Source: a virus. Taken from it: DNA of 64,000 nucleotides. The stretch is taken from positions 1-64,000 of the IMG/VR virus record IMGVR_UViG_3300001798_000009; one strand, 5' to 3'. The position numbers and the translations under genes are program-made. The notes beneath the pieces were generated by a model. The model made no database searches. It saw only the letters and a list, made by a program, of their open reading frames with translations, and was not told the DNA's origin. Positions 24,680 through 32,895 of this stretch are shown piece by piece (position 1 is the stretch's first letter; each line of letters begins with the position of its first letter).

Positions 24680-25609
24680 TCAGTCTGAAGGCGACACCGG
24701 GTTCATGATGGTGTTGTAGCGGATCACCATGCCTTGCTTGTAGCCGCTGTCGTTCTGCATCGTCGTGGACATCACGCCGACGAAGTCTTCCTTTCCTGCA
24801 GCCGTCGGCGTGTCTGACAAAAGCGTCACGGACATCGGACCTCGGAACCCAAGCTCCGCGGACAGCGACAGAACGTCTGGCTCGTTCGTTGTCGAGAATG
24901 CACCGATAAATCTTTGCAAGCCCGAAGCCGTCAGCGCGTCCCCAGCGCATGCGACCGCCGCCGATCCTGAGAACGTCAAGAGGCCAGAGGCCGACGAGAT
25001 GTCTGATGCTGTCGCCGGCGATTCCGCCCCAGCAAAGTTTAGTTGAGCTGTCGCCTCCAACACGTCCGCGCCCAAGGTGGGACCGGAAGAACCGGAGAAG
25101 CTCATCACTCCTGCGGCGGCCATCGCGTCGTTCGCAGACGACGTCGACGCGGTCCCTGAGAACAGCAGCAACCCGGACGCTGCTTGTGCGTCGTCGTCGT
25201 TCGTAACCTCTAATGTTCCGTCGAAGCTCGAGCCAGCGGTCCCGGTAGCAGCCATTGCATCCGCTGTTTCCGTCTGCGCGGACGTGCCTGTGAAATTCAA
25301 CTTGCCGACCACTGCCGAGGAGTCGCCGGCTGAAGTAGCCGAAGCGCTCCCAGAGAAGACCTCTTTCCCGACTCCGGCCATGACGTCTGGGGATAATGTC
25401 GGTGCCGCTGATCCGGTAAATATTTCCTTGCCAGACGCCGATGACGTGTCGGCTGCCAGAGACACCGCCAACGTGCCGGTAATTGGCGGGGCTCCTCCGG
25501 TTGGCATGGAGTAGCCGAGGAACCACCCCTGCTCCGTCCACGGCGATGCAGGGGCTGAGAACTCTTGCCCAATCGATACCGGCGCGACGTCGTTTAGTTC
25601 CCAGGCCAT
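24680..25609 (-). CDS. Ser/Thr-rich protein of twelve 21-residue repeats
   Basis: 309 residues. After a 45-residue N-terminus, about twelve tandem units of 20-24 residues follow, consensus L-x-F-S/T-G-S/T-A-x-x-T-x-x-x-D-x-x-x-A-x-G, covering residues 45-290. This is the style of beta-solenoid or fibre-type surface repeats. The units are unusually rich in Ser, Thr, Ala and Gly with few Lys or Arg. It lies within the sugar-gene cluster, four junctions from NeuB. An Arg-rich frame of similar length on the same strand is its shadow. Virion location and glycan acceptor role are inference. Confidence 0.75.
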   Translation of the reverse strand: MAWELNDVAPVSIGQEFSAPASPWTEQGWFLGYSMPTGGAPPITGTLAVSLAADTSSASGKEIFTGSAAPTLSPDVMAGVGKEVFSGSASATSAGDSSAVVGKLNFTGTSAQTETADAMAATGTAGSSFDGTLEVTNDDDAQAASGLLLFSGTASTSSANDAMAAAGVMSFSGSSGPTLGADVLEATAQLNFAGAESPATASDISSASGLLTFSGSAAVACAGDALTASGLQRFIGAFSTTNEPDVLSLSAELGFRGPMSVTLLSDTPTAAGKEDFVGVMSTTMQNDSGYKQGMVIRYNTIMNPVSPSD

Positions 25610-25612
25610 TCA

Positions 25613-26293
25613 TCAGGCGATGTCGATCTCATCACAACTGATCTCGATATTGAACTTGCGCGTGTCCGAGGTAGTCCCGGCTACGTCCTGGTATATCACG
25701 AAGCCCTCGCCAGGACGGAATACTGGCCACGCGTCTTCTTCTGCCGCTGGGTCAATCATGTCCTTATCGCACGGCTCGTAGGCACCAACGGCGGTTATAG
25801 CACCAGCGAGAGCTGCATGGGCAAAGCCTATTCCGACATGAACTACGGTGCATCCAGTGTTCACCAACGAGAACAGCGCAGCGGGAGCAGTCTGCGTTGA
25901 GTCGTTTGTGTTTGGGGAAATCAACGACGTGTTGAGCGCCCCGGATGATGTGAATCGTCGGATGAGGAGGCGCGGTGCCGTCGGCGTGGCAAGAGCAGTT
26001 GAGTGCTGAGAGGACACGCCGATCCTTCGAATCCTCATCGCCTTGCCGCTGACAGCAGAGCCCATGTGACCGAACAGCATTCCGGCCGTCGTTCCGTTCT
26101 GCGCAGACGCAAGAACGGTCGCCTGGACGAGCGCGAGTCGATATGTCGTGATGACCTTCTTCGCCCTCTGCATCACGAAGTAATGCGTATGAACAGTGTT
26201 GGCTCCGACGACCTCGGTCTGCGTTCTGACTTTCTTTCCGGTGTTGCCAGAATCATCCGGCAGTGTGATTATTGCGTCGATAGGAGCAGCCAT
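25613..26293 (-). CDS. Phage structural protein, 226 residues
   Basis: Starts MAAPIDAIITLPDDSGNTGKKVRTQTEVVGANTVHTHYFV, a pattern I associate with minor virion proteins of siphoviruses, followed by a beta-rich body (RIRRIGVSSQHSTALATPTAPRLLIRRF). Three base pairs separate it from the repeat protein gene. Function in the virion not known. Confidence 0.65.
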   Translation of the reverse strand: MAAPIDAIITLPDDSGNTGKKVRTQTEVVGANTVHTHYFVMQRAKKVITTYRLALVQATVLASAQNGTTAGMLFGHMGSAVSGKAMRIRRIGVSSQHSTALATPTAPRLLIRRFTSSGALNTSLISPNTNDSTQTAPAALFSLVNTGCTVVHVGIGFAHAALAGAITAVGAYEPCDKDMIDPAAEEDAWPVFRPGEGFVIYQDVAGTTSDTRKFNIEISCDEIDIA

Positions 26294-26695
26294 TTATGGA
26301 TTCCCCTCAGTGATCGTAGCACTCGTGATGCTAACCTGCGCGCCGACCTGAATGGCCACGCTGTTAAGGTTGATGTCCGCGCCAGACGTGCCGACGGAGC
26401 AGTCGAGGACGAAGGCCCCGGTCGAGTCTACGATGCGCGCCCACGTCGCAGTGCCGGTCGCGTTCGCGCTCGAGTCTGCCGTGATGGCGCTGAGAGTTAG
26501 AACACCGCCAGAGGCCGCGCCAGCGGACGGATCCGACATGGTCAGTTCGGCGAGCAGCGTAGTGGCGGCGCCGCCGGTGGCCGGTCGAGACCCGTCATAG
26601 AAGCGCAGTAGGCCAGCCCCGGCCCCTGCGTCGATCGCCGTCTTGATCTGGTCGAGCCGTGCGTTGCGCAGCGTCGTCGCGTATCCTATCGCCAT
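26294..26695 (-). CDS. Phage structural protein, 133 residues
   Basis: MAIGYATTLRNARLDQIKTAIDAGAGAGLLRFYDGSRPATGG and the following Ala/Gly/Thr-rich beta segments match a common phage tail/head protein type. ATG is directly upstream of a shared border with the 226-residue structural gene. Probably a virion surface or connector component. Confidence 0.68.
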   Translation of the reverse strand: MAIGYATTLRNARLDQIKTAIDAGAGAGLLRFYDGSRPATGGAATTLLAELTMSDPSAGAASGGVLTLSAITADSSANATGTATWARIVDSTGAFVLDCSVGTSGADINLNSVAIQVGAQVSITSATITEGNP

Positions 26696-26937
26696 GCGGC
26701 CTCCTTGGCCTTCACGACCTTAACGGCTGCTGCGTAGGCCACCTTCTTGGCCTTCTCGTGCGATACCTCGAACCCTTCCAAAACTTCAACAGGCCCGGAG
26801 CCGACGCGTCCGTACACGCGGACGGTCCAGGGAAAGCGTCCGAACTTATCGGCGCCCGACTGGACCATGCACTCGTGGTAGTAGTTCGGCGACGGCCGGT
26901 CCGTTCCGAGCAGTCGTCCGACTATTTTCTTGATCAT
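26686..26937 (-). CDS. Hypothetical protein, 83 residues
   Basis: Basic N-terminus (MIKKIVGRLLGTDRP), a beta-rich middle (WTVRVYGRVGSGPVEVLEGFEV), and a helical Lys/Ala-rich end. Overlaps structural neighbours by 4 and 10 bases. No family recognised. Confidence 0.6.
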   Translation of the reverse strand: MIKKIVGRLLGTDRPSPNYYHECMVQSGADKFGRFPWTVRVYGRVGSGPVEVLEGFEVSHEKAKKVAYAAAVKVVKAKEAAWR

Positions 26938-27308
26938 ATGGGGTCCTCAACTTCAGTCAGTATGAATCGAAACGTAACGCCGAGCGTTGTCGACGAGCCG
27001 TGGTTGATGTAGAGGCCCTCGCCCTTGTTGGTTTGAAAGTGGCCGTCGTCGTCCTTGTTGAGGTTGAAGCCCTGGTTGACGATCAGCGGGTATGTGCCGC
27101 TTTTCTTTGATCCCTGAGCACCTGACGCAAAATAGACCGCGCACTCCCCCGACGACATCAGCAGGCCGGCCAGGATGCGGATGCACTTGCCGGGCACACC
27201 GGCCTGCAACAACTGCAAACCGGTTCCGGAGGTATCGGCATATGATCGATGGACGCGGCACCCCACGTTGGCCTCGTCGAATATGACGCCAGAGATGCGT
27301 TTGCTCAT
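26934..27308 (-). CDS. Hypothetical structural-type protein, 124 residues
   Basis: ATG at 27308 overlaps the radical-SAM stop by 4 bases. Beta-rich: MSKRISGVIFDEANVGCRVHRSYADTSGTGLQLLQAGVPGKCIRILAG, then LIVNQGFNLNKDDDGHFQTNKGEGLYINHGSSTTLGVTFRFILTEVE. The C-terminal strand pattern resembles small capsid-decoration or fibre-head proteins. Not assigned to a family. Confidence 0.62.
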   Translation of the reverse strand: MSKRISGVIFDEANVGCRVHRSYADTSGTGLQLLQAGVPGKCIRILAGLLMSSGECAVYFASGAQGSKKSGTYPLIVNQGFNLNKDDDGHFQTNKGEGLYINHGSSTTLGVTFRFILTEVEDPI

Positions 27309-28945
27309 AGGGACAGGATCTCCTCGGTCTTGCCGGCGTCTACCAGGTTGCGGCACTTCTCGAACTGCGCCATGGTCATGTCACCGTAGTAGACGTCGTC
27401 GCCGTTCTTGTCCTTGAGGACCTTTGTGGCGTCGTCGAGCTCAAGGCAGTAGGCGAGGAGGGCGTTGTCGCAGATCGGCTCGCCGGCGGCGTCGAAGGAC
27501 AGGCCGAAGCCGCGCGCGAGGCGCGCCTGCACCTTCTGGTTCTTGAACATCTCCGTGCCGGGGTAGGCGGTCGCGGTGAACATGCGGCTGTTGACGGCGG
27601 CCGGGTTGTTCAGGAGCGTCTTCTGCCAGGCGATGAAGGCGACGCTGTGCTGCAGTTCGCGCAGGCCCTCGCCGGGGTAGCCCATGATCCAGGTGCAGTT
27701 GCCGTGCAGGCCGGCCTCAACGGTGTTGCGGTAGCCCTCGAGCATGGTCTTGGGCAGGTCGTAGCCGCCGACGTTTTCGGTCCCGTTGGCCAGCATGAAG
27801 CCTCCCTTGCCCATGGCAAGGAGGACCGCAGGGCTGGCGCTCTCAGCGCCGAATCCAACGTAGACGCACCCGCTCTCCGCGAGGGCCTGAGTGCGCCGGC
27901 GCGCGGCTCGCACGAAGCCGCCGGAGCCGTTCGGTCGCAGGTCCGCGGCTTCATCCAGGCGTCCGTGCGTGCCCCAGCGCATGCCGCTGTCGCGGCAGAA
28001 GCGGCCGAGGGTCGGCACCATGTCCTCGAGGCGCTTGGCTTGGACCAAGCAGTTGTCGTCCAAGACGCCGAGGAAGTCGATGCCGTAGCGCTCGTGCAGG
28101 TACATCGCCTCATGGGTCAGGCTCGCGGCTGTACGTACGCCGTACTCACGCTCCCCCTGCGCGCCGCGGAAGCAGAACTTGCAGGCGTACGGGCACCCGC
28201 GCGAAGAAACGGTGTTGAGCGATCGCGTCATCTTGAACGGCGTGGCGCTCGAGTTGTTCGCCTCGAGGCCCCAGATTTGGTTCTTGATGTACGTCTCGAG
28301 GACCGGGAAGCCGTCGACGTCGGCGGCGAGCAGGTCCCAGGCCGGGAGCGGGAGCGCGTCGAGGTCGGCAGGGCGGTCGCCTGCGTACACTTTTGGCTCG
28401 AGCAGATTCAGCAAGCCTCGCCCGATCTTGTGGGATAGAAGCGCATCTTGACCTACCTGCAGGATGACGTCGTCTGCTTCGCTATGAACAATGGCATCCA
28501 GTTCAGGGATCCAGTTGAACAATCCGGCGCGGAACTCGGTCGCCAGGCCGGCGCCGCTGACGAGCATGGCGTCGGGAAATATCCGGCGCAGTTCCTTCGC
28601 CAGCATGCGCTGCCAGCGTAGCGTCGTGACCATGCCGCCCATACCGATCAGGTGCGGCGAGCCGTGCTTGTGGGCCGTCCGGACGATCAGCCCCATGGCT
28701 TCGCCGCCTGTCAAGTGTCGCTGAAAAGGTCCTACCCGGTATGCGTTGAGGTCCACAATGGAGCAGTCGGCCTCGTGCTGCAGGAGTCGTGCGGCGAGCA
28801 GGGCTGGCCCCAGCGGGGCGCAGTTGGGAGGGGCGTCCTCGCGCAGGGGCATGTTTATAATCATCGCTCTGAGGCCGCGCAGGCTCGAACTGATGGCCGA
28901 CTTAACGACTTGAGGTAAGTGATTAAGTTGGCCTGTATTGGTCAA
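27305..28945 (-). CDS. B12-binding radical SAM protein
   Basis: 546 residues. The N-terminal half resembles a cobalamin-binding domain (LGPALLAARLLQHEADCSIVDL, LIGMGGMVTTLRWQRML, IPELDAIVHSEAD). The radical-SAM cluster motif is C251-P-Y-A-C255-K-F-C258, followed by barrel motifs (FLGVLDDNCL, CVYVGFGAESASP, WIMGYPGEG). Such enzymes methylate or rearrange unreactive carbon atoms, often on sugars, lipids or peptides. ATG overlaps the NeuA stop (ATGA), so it is translated with the cytidylyltransferase. A tailoring step on the nonulosonate or glycan is inferred. Confidence 0.87.
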   Translation of the reverse strand: MTNTGQLNHLPQVVKSAISSSLRGLRAMIINMPLREDAPPNCAPLGPALLAARLLQHEADCSIVDLNAYRVGPFQRHLTGGEAMGLIVRTAHKHGSPHLIGMGGMVTTLRWQRMLAKELRRIFPDAMLVSGAGLATEFRAGLFNWIPELDAIVHSEADDVILQVGQDALLSHKIGRGLLNLLEPKVYAGDRPADLDALPLPAWDLLAADVDGFPVLETYIKNQIWGLEANNSSATPFKMTRSLNTVSSRGCPYACKFCFRGAQGEREYGVRTAASLTHEAMYLHERYGIDFLGVLDDNCLVQAKRLEDMVPTLGRFCRDSGMRWGTHGRLDEAADLRPNGSGGFVRAARRRTQALAESGCVYVGFGAESASPAVLLAMGKGGFMLANGTENVGGYDLPKTMLEGYRNTVEAGLHGNCTWIMGYPGEGLRELQHSVAFIAWQKTLLNNPAAVNSRMFTATAYPGTEMFKNQKVQARLARGFGLSFDAAGEPICDNALLAYCLELDDATKVLKDKNGDDVYYGDMTMAQFEKCRNLVDAGKTEEILSL

Positions 28946-29697
28946 GGAGCGTGCCCCATCGTTTCAATGCCTTCAGCCACGGTGAAGGTGTCCTTTAAGG
29001 CCAGCTTGGCGCGGCCAGAGGCGACCCAAGCGCGGGCCACTTCGAGGTCGAAGGGGGTGTCGATGTCCAGCGGTTCAATGCCGTATATCTCGTAAGGCAC
29101 TGTCTCCTTGCAGAACAGCTGGGTGTTCAGCTTGTCCAATACGCCGCGGCGCAGGATGAAAATGGCCCCGTTGGCGTGGTAGAGCTTTGGGGTGTCCTGC
29201 TTGCGGTAGAACGCCTCGGCCGACTCCGCGTACTCGAGCTTTCCGTTGACGATCATGACCCCGCCGTAGGGCCGGCCGTTGAAGGCGGTCACGCTCATCA
29301 GGCTTTCGTGCTCGGCGTGCAGCGGGCCGGACTCGAAGGCCGCGATCGCGTTCTTGATCGTTGAGGCCATTCGGAACGGGCAGGTGGGGTAGAGCAGGAC
29401 GACCTCGTGGGCGTCTTCGTGCATCCGGAAGAAGTCGCGGAGGACGCCAACCATGGACGCCTGGTCGTCGGCGAGGTGGGGCGGGCGCAGGTGCGGGACC
29501 GCGCCGTAGGACTCGGCCACGTCGAGAATCTTGCGGTCCTCGGACGTGACGTAGACGCGCGCGCCGTCGTAGGACTTGGCAGCTTCCTTGGCGGCGTGGA
29601 TCGTCCAGGCGACGAGAGGATGGCCACCTAGGTCGACCAGGTTCTTGTCGAGGATTGCTTTGCTGCCGGCGCGTGCTGGGATGACGAAATAGCGCAT
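28942..29697 (-). CDS. neuA: CMP-nonulosonate cytidylyltransferase NeuA-like
   Basis: 251 residues. IPARAGSKAILDKN at 6-19 (nucleotide-binding signature), VTSED at 50-54, LLYPTCPFR at 101-109, NGAIFI at 176-181, and IDTPFDLEVA at 212-221 with two Asp for metal. The family activates sialic, legionaminic or pseudaminic acid with CTP. No fused second domain. It is immediately upstream of the radical-SAM gene and 5 kb from NeuB; together they can make CMP-activated nonulosonate, the donor used by Maf-type transferases. Confidence 0.9.
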   Translation of the reverse strand: MRYFVIPARAGSKAILDKNLVDLGGHPLVAWTIHAAKEAAKSYDGARVYVTSEDRKILDVAESYGAVPHLRPPHLADDQASMVGVLRDFFRMHEDAHEVVLLYPTCPFRMASTIKNAIAAFESGPLHAEHESLMSVTAFNGRPYGGVMIVNGKLEYAESAEAFYRKQDTPKLYHANGAIFILRRGVLDKLNTQLFCKETVPYEIYGIEPLDIDTPFDLEVARAWVASGRAKLALKDTFTVAEGIETMGHAP

Positions 29698-29698
29698 T

Positions 29699-30061
29699 TT
29701 AGGCGTTGCCTCCTGGGGCGAGTTGGACGAAGCGCTGGGCCAGCGGCCGGCGCTGGATCACGCGCGGCGTGTCACCGGTCAGATCCGCTTGGAAGTAGTT
29801 GCCGCTGCCGGCGTAGCAGACGATGCCGCGGACCAGCAGGGCTTTGCGCGTGGCCTGGTCCACGGCCTCCTGCGGGGAGACGACAAAGCAGGCGCCGGTG
29901 CGGCCCAGGGCGGCGTCGCCGGCGACCGCGTCCGCGATCCACATCTCCACGAAGGCCTTCGCTGCGGTGACGCGCTCGGCCTCCTGGCTGGCCGTGGAGT
30001 AGTCCTGCAGGGCGCGACGCATATACGACGGTCGGAATCCATTCACCTTGGGCGTCTTCAC
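29699..30061 (-). CDS. Hypothetical protein, 120 residues
   Basis: GTG at 30061 overlaps the preceding stop (GTGA). The sequence (VKTPKVNGFRPSYMRRALQDYSTASQEAERVTAAKAFVEMWIADAVAGDAA...) is helical at first, then a beta-rich half. Located between two HD-GYP-N-like proteins and NeuA. No family recognised. Confidence 0.6.
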   Translation of the reverse strand: MKTPKVNGFRPSYMRRALQDYSTASQEAERVTAAKAFVEMWIADAVAGDAALGRTGACFVVSPQEAVDQATRKALLVRGIVCYAGSGNYFQADLTGDTPRVIQRRPLAQRFVQLAPGGNA

Positions 30062-30459
30062 GCGTCGACCTCCGTCATCTGGCCGTCCACCATACGGTAA
30101 ACCTTCCGCGCGCTCGAGGGTTGTGCCGCCGCCTGCGGGCCGGCCGCGCTCATGCCCTTCTTCCACACGCGCTGCACGCTGAAAGCCTCGTAAGGATTGG
30201 TCTCGCAGGCCGGCTTCTCGTCGCCGGACGCGTCGGTCGCCTGCGCCCACACCTCTCTGGTGTAGTTCAGCAGGCAACCGACGCCGGGCCGCTCGATGAC
30301 CTTCTTAAGCTGGGCGACGTGCTTCACGGATAGGACCTCGCCGGCGCAGACAAGGACCTTGCCTCGCAAACCCACGATGGGGTCGATGAGCGCCATGCCG
30401 GGCTGCAGGTCCTTAACGTGAACCTTCCGGGCGATGCCGATGTAGCGCGTCGCGCGCAT
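30058..30459 (-). CDS. Small protein like the N-terminal domain of HD-GYP proteins, copy B
   Basis: 133 residues: VKDLQPGMALIDPIVGLRGKVLVCAGEVLSVKHVAQLKKVIERPGV resembles the short beta domain (V-x-D-L-x-x-G-M-x-L ... L-x-x-G-x-x-L-x-x-x-x-x-x-x-L) in front of many HD-GYP domains. No HD-GYP residues follow. Related to the next gene upstream. Role unknown; possibly a minor head protein, judged by its place after the capsid gene. Confidence 0.6.
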   Translation of the reverse strand: MRATRYIGIARKVHVKDLQPGMALIDPIVGLRGKVLVCAGEVLSVKHVAQLKKVIERPGVGCLLNYTREVWAQATDASGDEKPACETNPYEAFSVQRVWKKGMSAAGPQAAAQPSSARKVYRMVDGQMTEVDA

Positions 30460-30462
30460 GCC

Positions 30463-30927
30463 CTACGCTTTGACGGGGGTCTTCGCGTCGTCGTTGACGA
30501 GCTCGATGCGCTCAACCTGGACGGCGGGGTTGAACTCCGAGACGTTCGACTTCTCGGTCCACGGCTGCGACTTGTGGAACATCTTCGAGCCGGACTCCAT
30601 GAGGTCGACGACCGCGAATCCTTCCTTCAGCAGGGGAGCCAACACAGCCTCCTCAACCACGGTTCCGCGGGCCACGAGGAGCACGCCGGCCTTCGTGCGG
30701 ATGTCGCCGATGGCTTTGACGTTGGTTCGGTACTTGATGCTCGGGCGGACGGGAGCGTTCTCGGCGAGCTTCTTCTTCAGCCACGTCACCTCGCGAGCGG
30801 AGATCGTCACGCCGCGATGGATGAGGACGTTGCCCTTGTAGCCGACGAGGTCGGCGAGCAGCTTGTCGCCGACGATGATGTCCTTGACTTCGACGACCTT
30901 GATGACGGCAGCGGTTCTGGGAGGCAT
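30463..30927 (-). CDS. Small protein like the N-terminal domain of HD-GYP proteins, copy A
   Basis: 154 residues: VKDIIVGDKLLADLVGYKGNVLIHRGVTISAREVTWLKKKLAENAPV aligns with the domain of the downstream copy (VKD, L, G-x-K-G-x-V-L-x-x-x-G, Leu-Lys-Lys helix). It is followed by a basic-acidic C-terminus. The pair probably arose by duplication. SD AAGGAG before ATG 30927. First gene after the capsid gene and hairpin. Confidence 0.6.
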   Translation of the reverse strand: MPPRTAAVIKVVEVKDIIVGDKLLADLVGYKGNVLIHRGVTISAREVTWLKKKLAENAPVRPSIKYRTNVKAIGDIRTKAGVLLVARGTVVEEAVLAPLLKEGFAVVDLMESGSKMFHKSQPWTEKSNVSEFNPAVQVERIELVNDDAKTPVKA

Positions 30928-30984
30928 TGGCGTGTTGCTCCTTGTTTTTGAGATGTTGCGAACGAGCGACTTTTATACGACATC

Positions 30985-31021
30985 GCCACCGACTCGCGCA
31001 AGAGTCACGCGAGTCGGCGGC
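30985..31021 (-). terminator. Strong hairpin after the capsid gene
   Basis: Perfect 10-base arms (CCGACTCGCG at 30989-30998, CGCGAGTCGG at 31008-31017) with a 9-base loop, extended by three more pairs beyond one mismatch. It lies 11 bases after the capsid stop. There is no T-run downstream, so it may attenuate, protect a 3' end or block RNase rather than terminate. Confidence 0.6.
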
Positions 31022-31031
31022 TTATGATCGT

Positions 31032-32042
31032 TTAGCTGACGAGGACGAAGCCGCGCCAGTTCACAATCTTGGCGCCGAAGCGTTCCTCGGTGCGGGTGCG
31101 GTGCATCCCGTTCTCGAAGTGCATCCCGGTGCCGAGGCCTTCCTGCATGATCTCGAGACCCTTGCGCTTCTGGTGCATCAGGCCGGGGAAGTTCGTCTTC
31201 ACGTACCAGTCCGTCAAGGACGCGCGGTCCAGGCGGTGGCTGGCGATGACGCCGATCTTCTTGAGGCCCAAGGCGTTGGGCATGAGGCCGTTGTTCGTCG
31301 CCGGCCCGAGCGCGCCGGCAGCGTAGCCGACGGGCAGCAGGTCCGCGCGCGTCAAGCCGAAGGCGACCGGCTGCAGCGTGACGGGCACGACGAGCGCGTC
31401 GACCATGATGTCGAGGTCCTGGTCGGCATCGGCGCCTTCCCAGATCGCGATCTTGCCGAGCACCGTCGCCAGGGCGTTAGCCGAGAGCGTCACGGCGGTG
31501 TAGATGTTGTCGTTGCTGCCGCGCGCCGCGCCGCCAGTGTAGCCGGGGTGGTCGAGCGCGAACAGGTCCCCGCCGTCGTAGATCGGGGGATTGTCCGTCA
31601 GGATGGAGAAGAAGGCCTTGTCCTTGTAGCGGGCGTGGCCGGAGCCGAGCGCCGCGGCCTGCTTGGACAGGGTCTTGCCGGGGGTCTGGTCGTCTTCGGA
31701 GGCCTCGCTGGTCAGCTCGATGATGCCGCCGTACTTGAAGTTCGTGACCTTGACGGTGTCCGGCGAGCCGGGGTTCAGGGTCTTGAACTTCTCGCCCTCG
31801 AGCACCTTGCGGGGCAGCTCGGTCGCGCCCATCGTCGGGTAGGTCTCCTCGTTGGACTCGCTCGTCTCGTCGACGGTGAGCTGCTCGAAGTTCGTCTGCG
31901 CCTGCGCGCGGGAGTACGCGTCGATGATCGTGCCCTTGAGCCCTTTGGCCATGAAGGCAGCGAAGTCGGAGCGGGTCATGGCCTCGCGGAGGGCCTTGCC
32001 GTCGCCGTTCTTGATTACGGCTTCCATCTCTTGAATCGTCAT
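31032..32042 (-). CDS. Major capsid protein, Mu gpT-like
   Basis: 336 residues. HK97-fold sequence style: MTRSDFAAFMAKGLKGTIIDAYSRA, VDETSESNEETYPTMGATELPRK, FKYGGIIELTSEASEDDQTPGK, AFFSILTDNP (typical of Mu gpT group), ADLLPVGYAAGALG, RNWRGFVLVS end. It assembles the head shell. It is followed by a strong hairpin and preceded by two Maf-like genes with junctions of 1 and 4 bases. No protease-cleavage site assigned. Confidence 0.9.
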   Translation of the reverse strand: MTIQEMEAVIKNGDGKALREAMTRSDFAAFMAKGLKGTIIDAYSRAQAQTNFEQLTVDETSESNEETYPTMGATELPRKVLEGEKFKTLNPGSPDTVKVTNFKYGGIIELTSEASEDDQTPGKTLSKQAAALGSGHARYKDKAFFSILTDNPPIYDGGDLFALDHPGYTGGAARGSNDNIYTAVTLSANALATVLGKIAIWEGADADQDLDIMVDALVVPVTLQPVAFGLTRADLLPVGYAAGALGPATNNGLMPNALGLKKIGVIASHRLDRASLTDWYVKTNFPGLMHQKRKGLEIMQEGLGTGMHFENGMHRTRTEERFGAKIVNWRGFVLVS

Positions 32043-32043
32043 A

Positions 32044-32895
32044 TCAGTTTCCTCCGAGGGATAATATTGTCGTCGGCGTGCGAGACTCGAGCAGACCGGG
32101 CATGGTGCGGGCGATGTCGGAGTACCAGGACGCGAACGCCAATAGGCTCCCCGTCGTCTTCACCGGCTTACCGCGGCTGTCGGGCACAGTCATGACCGTG
32201 CCTGCGTCGGCTTCGGTCTTGATGCGAATATCCGCCAGGTCCTTCTGGACGCCGCCCGCGTAGAACTCGGCGTCGTCGGTCCAACAAAAATCGTGTCCGT
32301 AGAGCAGTATCTTCGCAACGGCCCGGACGGAGCCGAGGAAGCTGACGCCGAGGCTGGAGACGTTGCCGCCGGGGACAAGAAACGAGGAGACTCCGGATTT
32401 CTTCGCGTGGTCGTGTTGCATCCAGTCGTTGGCTTCCTTGTCGCGGTAGTTCGACATCATGCAGAACCAGAAGATGTCGCCGACCCAGTCCTTCGCGGTG
32501 TCAGGGTGGACCACGACGTTCAGCAAGAGCGCGACCTCGGGAGGCGCCGCGACCAGCGTCCGCGCGATCTCCTCGGAGGCGTCGGCGCAGATCACGTAGT
32601 CGGGCACCAAGCCGTTGTCGAGGAGGAACTTGAGCGCCATGTCGACGCACACGATCTCGTGCGTGTTCCTATCGATCGCCTTGAGCTCCGCGAGGCTGTC
32701 CTTGAGGCTCGGGCCGGCGGCGATCAGCACGCCGGTCTTCGGGTTGACGTCGCACCAGAGGCGCGACACCTGGAAGACAATTCGGCCCTTGTTCGCCGCG
32801 GCGTGACGCGACCAGCGGTCCTTGTGGGCCGCAGCAGATGCGTGGCCACGATTGGCCAGGACCTCTTTTACGTCAGGGGCGATCATGGGGCTCAT
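32044..32895 (-). CDS. DUF115/Maf-like glycosyltransferase, copy 2
   Basis: 283 residues from ATG at 32895, which overlaps the stop of copy 3 (ATGA). Family motifs: TGVLIAAGPSLKDSLAELKAID, EIVCVDMALKFLLDNGLVPDYVICADASEEI, GGNVSSLGVSFLGSVRAVAKILLYGHDFCWTDDAEFYAGG, and a late LLAFASWYSDIAR. Compared with copy 1 it lacks most of the C-terminal part. It is transcribed just before the capsid gene, one base away, which makes capsid protein a candidate acceptor. Donor specificity unknown. Confidence 0.85.
   Translation of the reverse strand: MSPMIAPDVKEVLANRGHASAAAHKDRWSRHAAANKGRIVFQVSRLWCDVNPKTGVLIAAGPSLKDSLAELKAIDRNTHEIVCVDMALKFLLDNGLVPDYVICADASEEIARTLVAAPPEVALLLNVVVHPDTAKDWVGDIFWFCMMSNYRDKEANDWMQHDHAKKSGVSSFLVPGGNVSSLGVSFLGSVRAVAKILLYGHDFCWTDDAEFYAGGVQKDLADIRIKTEADAGTVMTVPDSRGKPVKTTGSLLAFASWYSDIARTMPGLLESRTPTTILSLGGN

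Noticed and set aside
24675-25613. A 312-codon Arg-rich frame on the same strand as the repeat protein
   Set aside because: The other frame gives clear protein repeats and a good start; this one is Arg/Gly-rich without pattern.
30927-32195. A 422-codon plus-strand frame over the capsid gene
   Set aside because: Complement of the capsid gene; low-complexity Val/Ala/Gly/Arg sequence, no family features.
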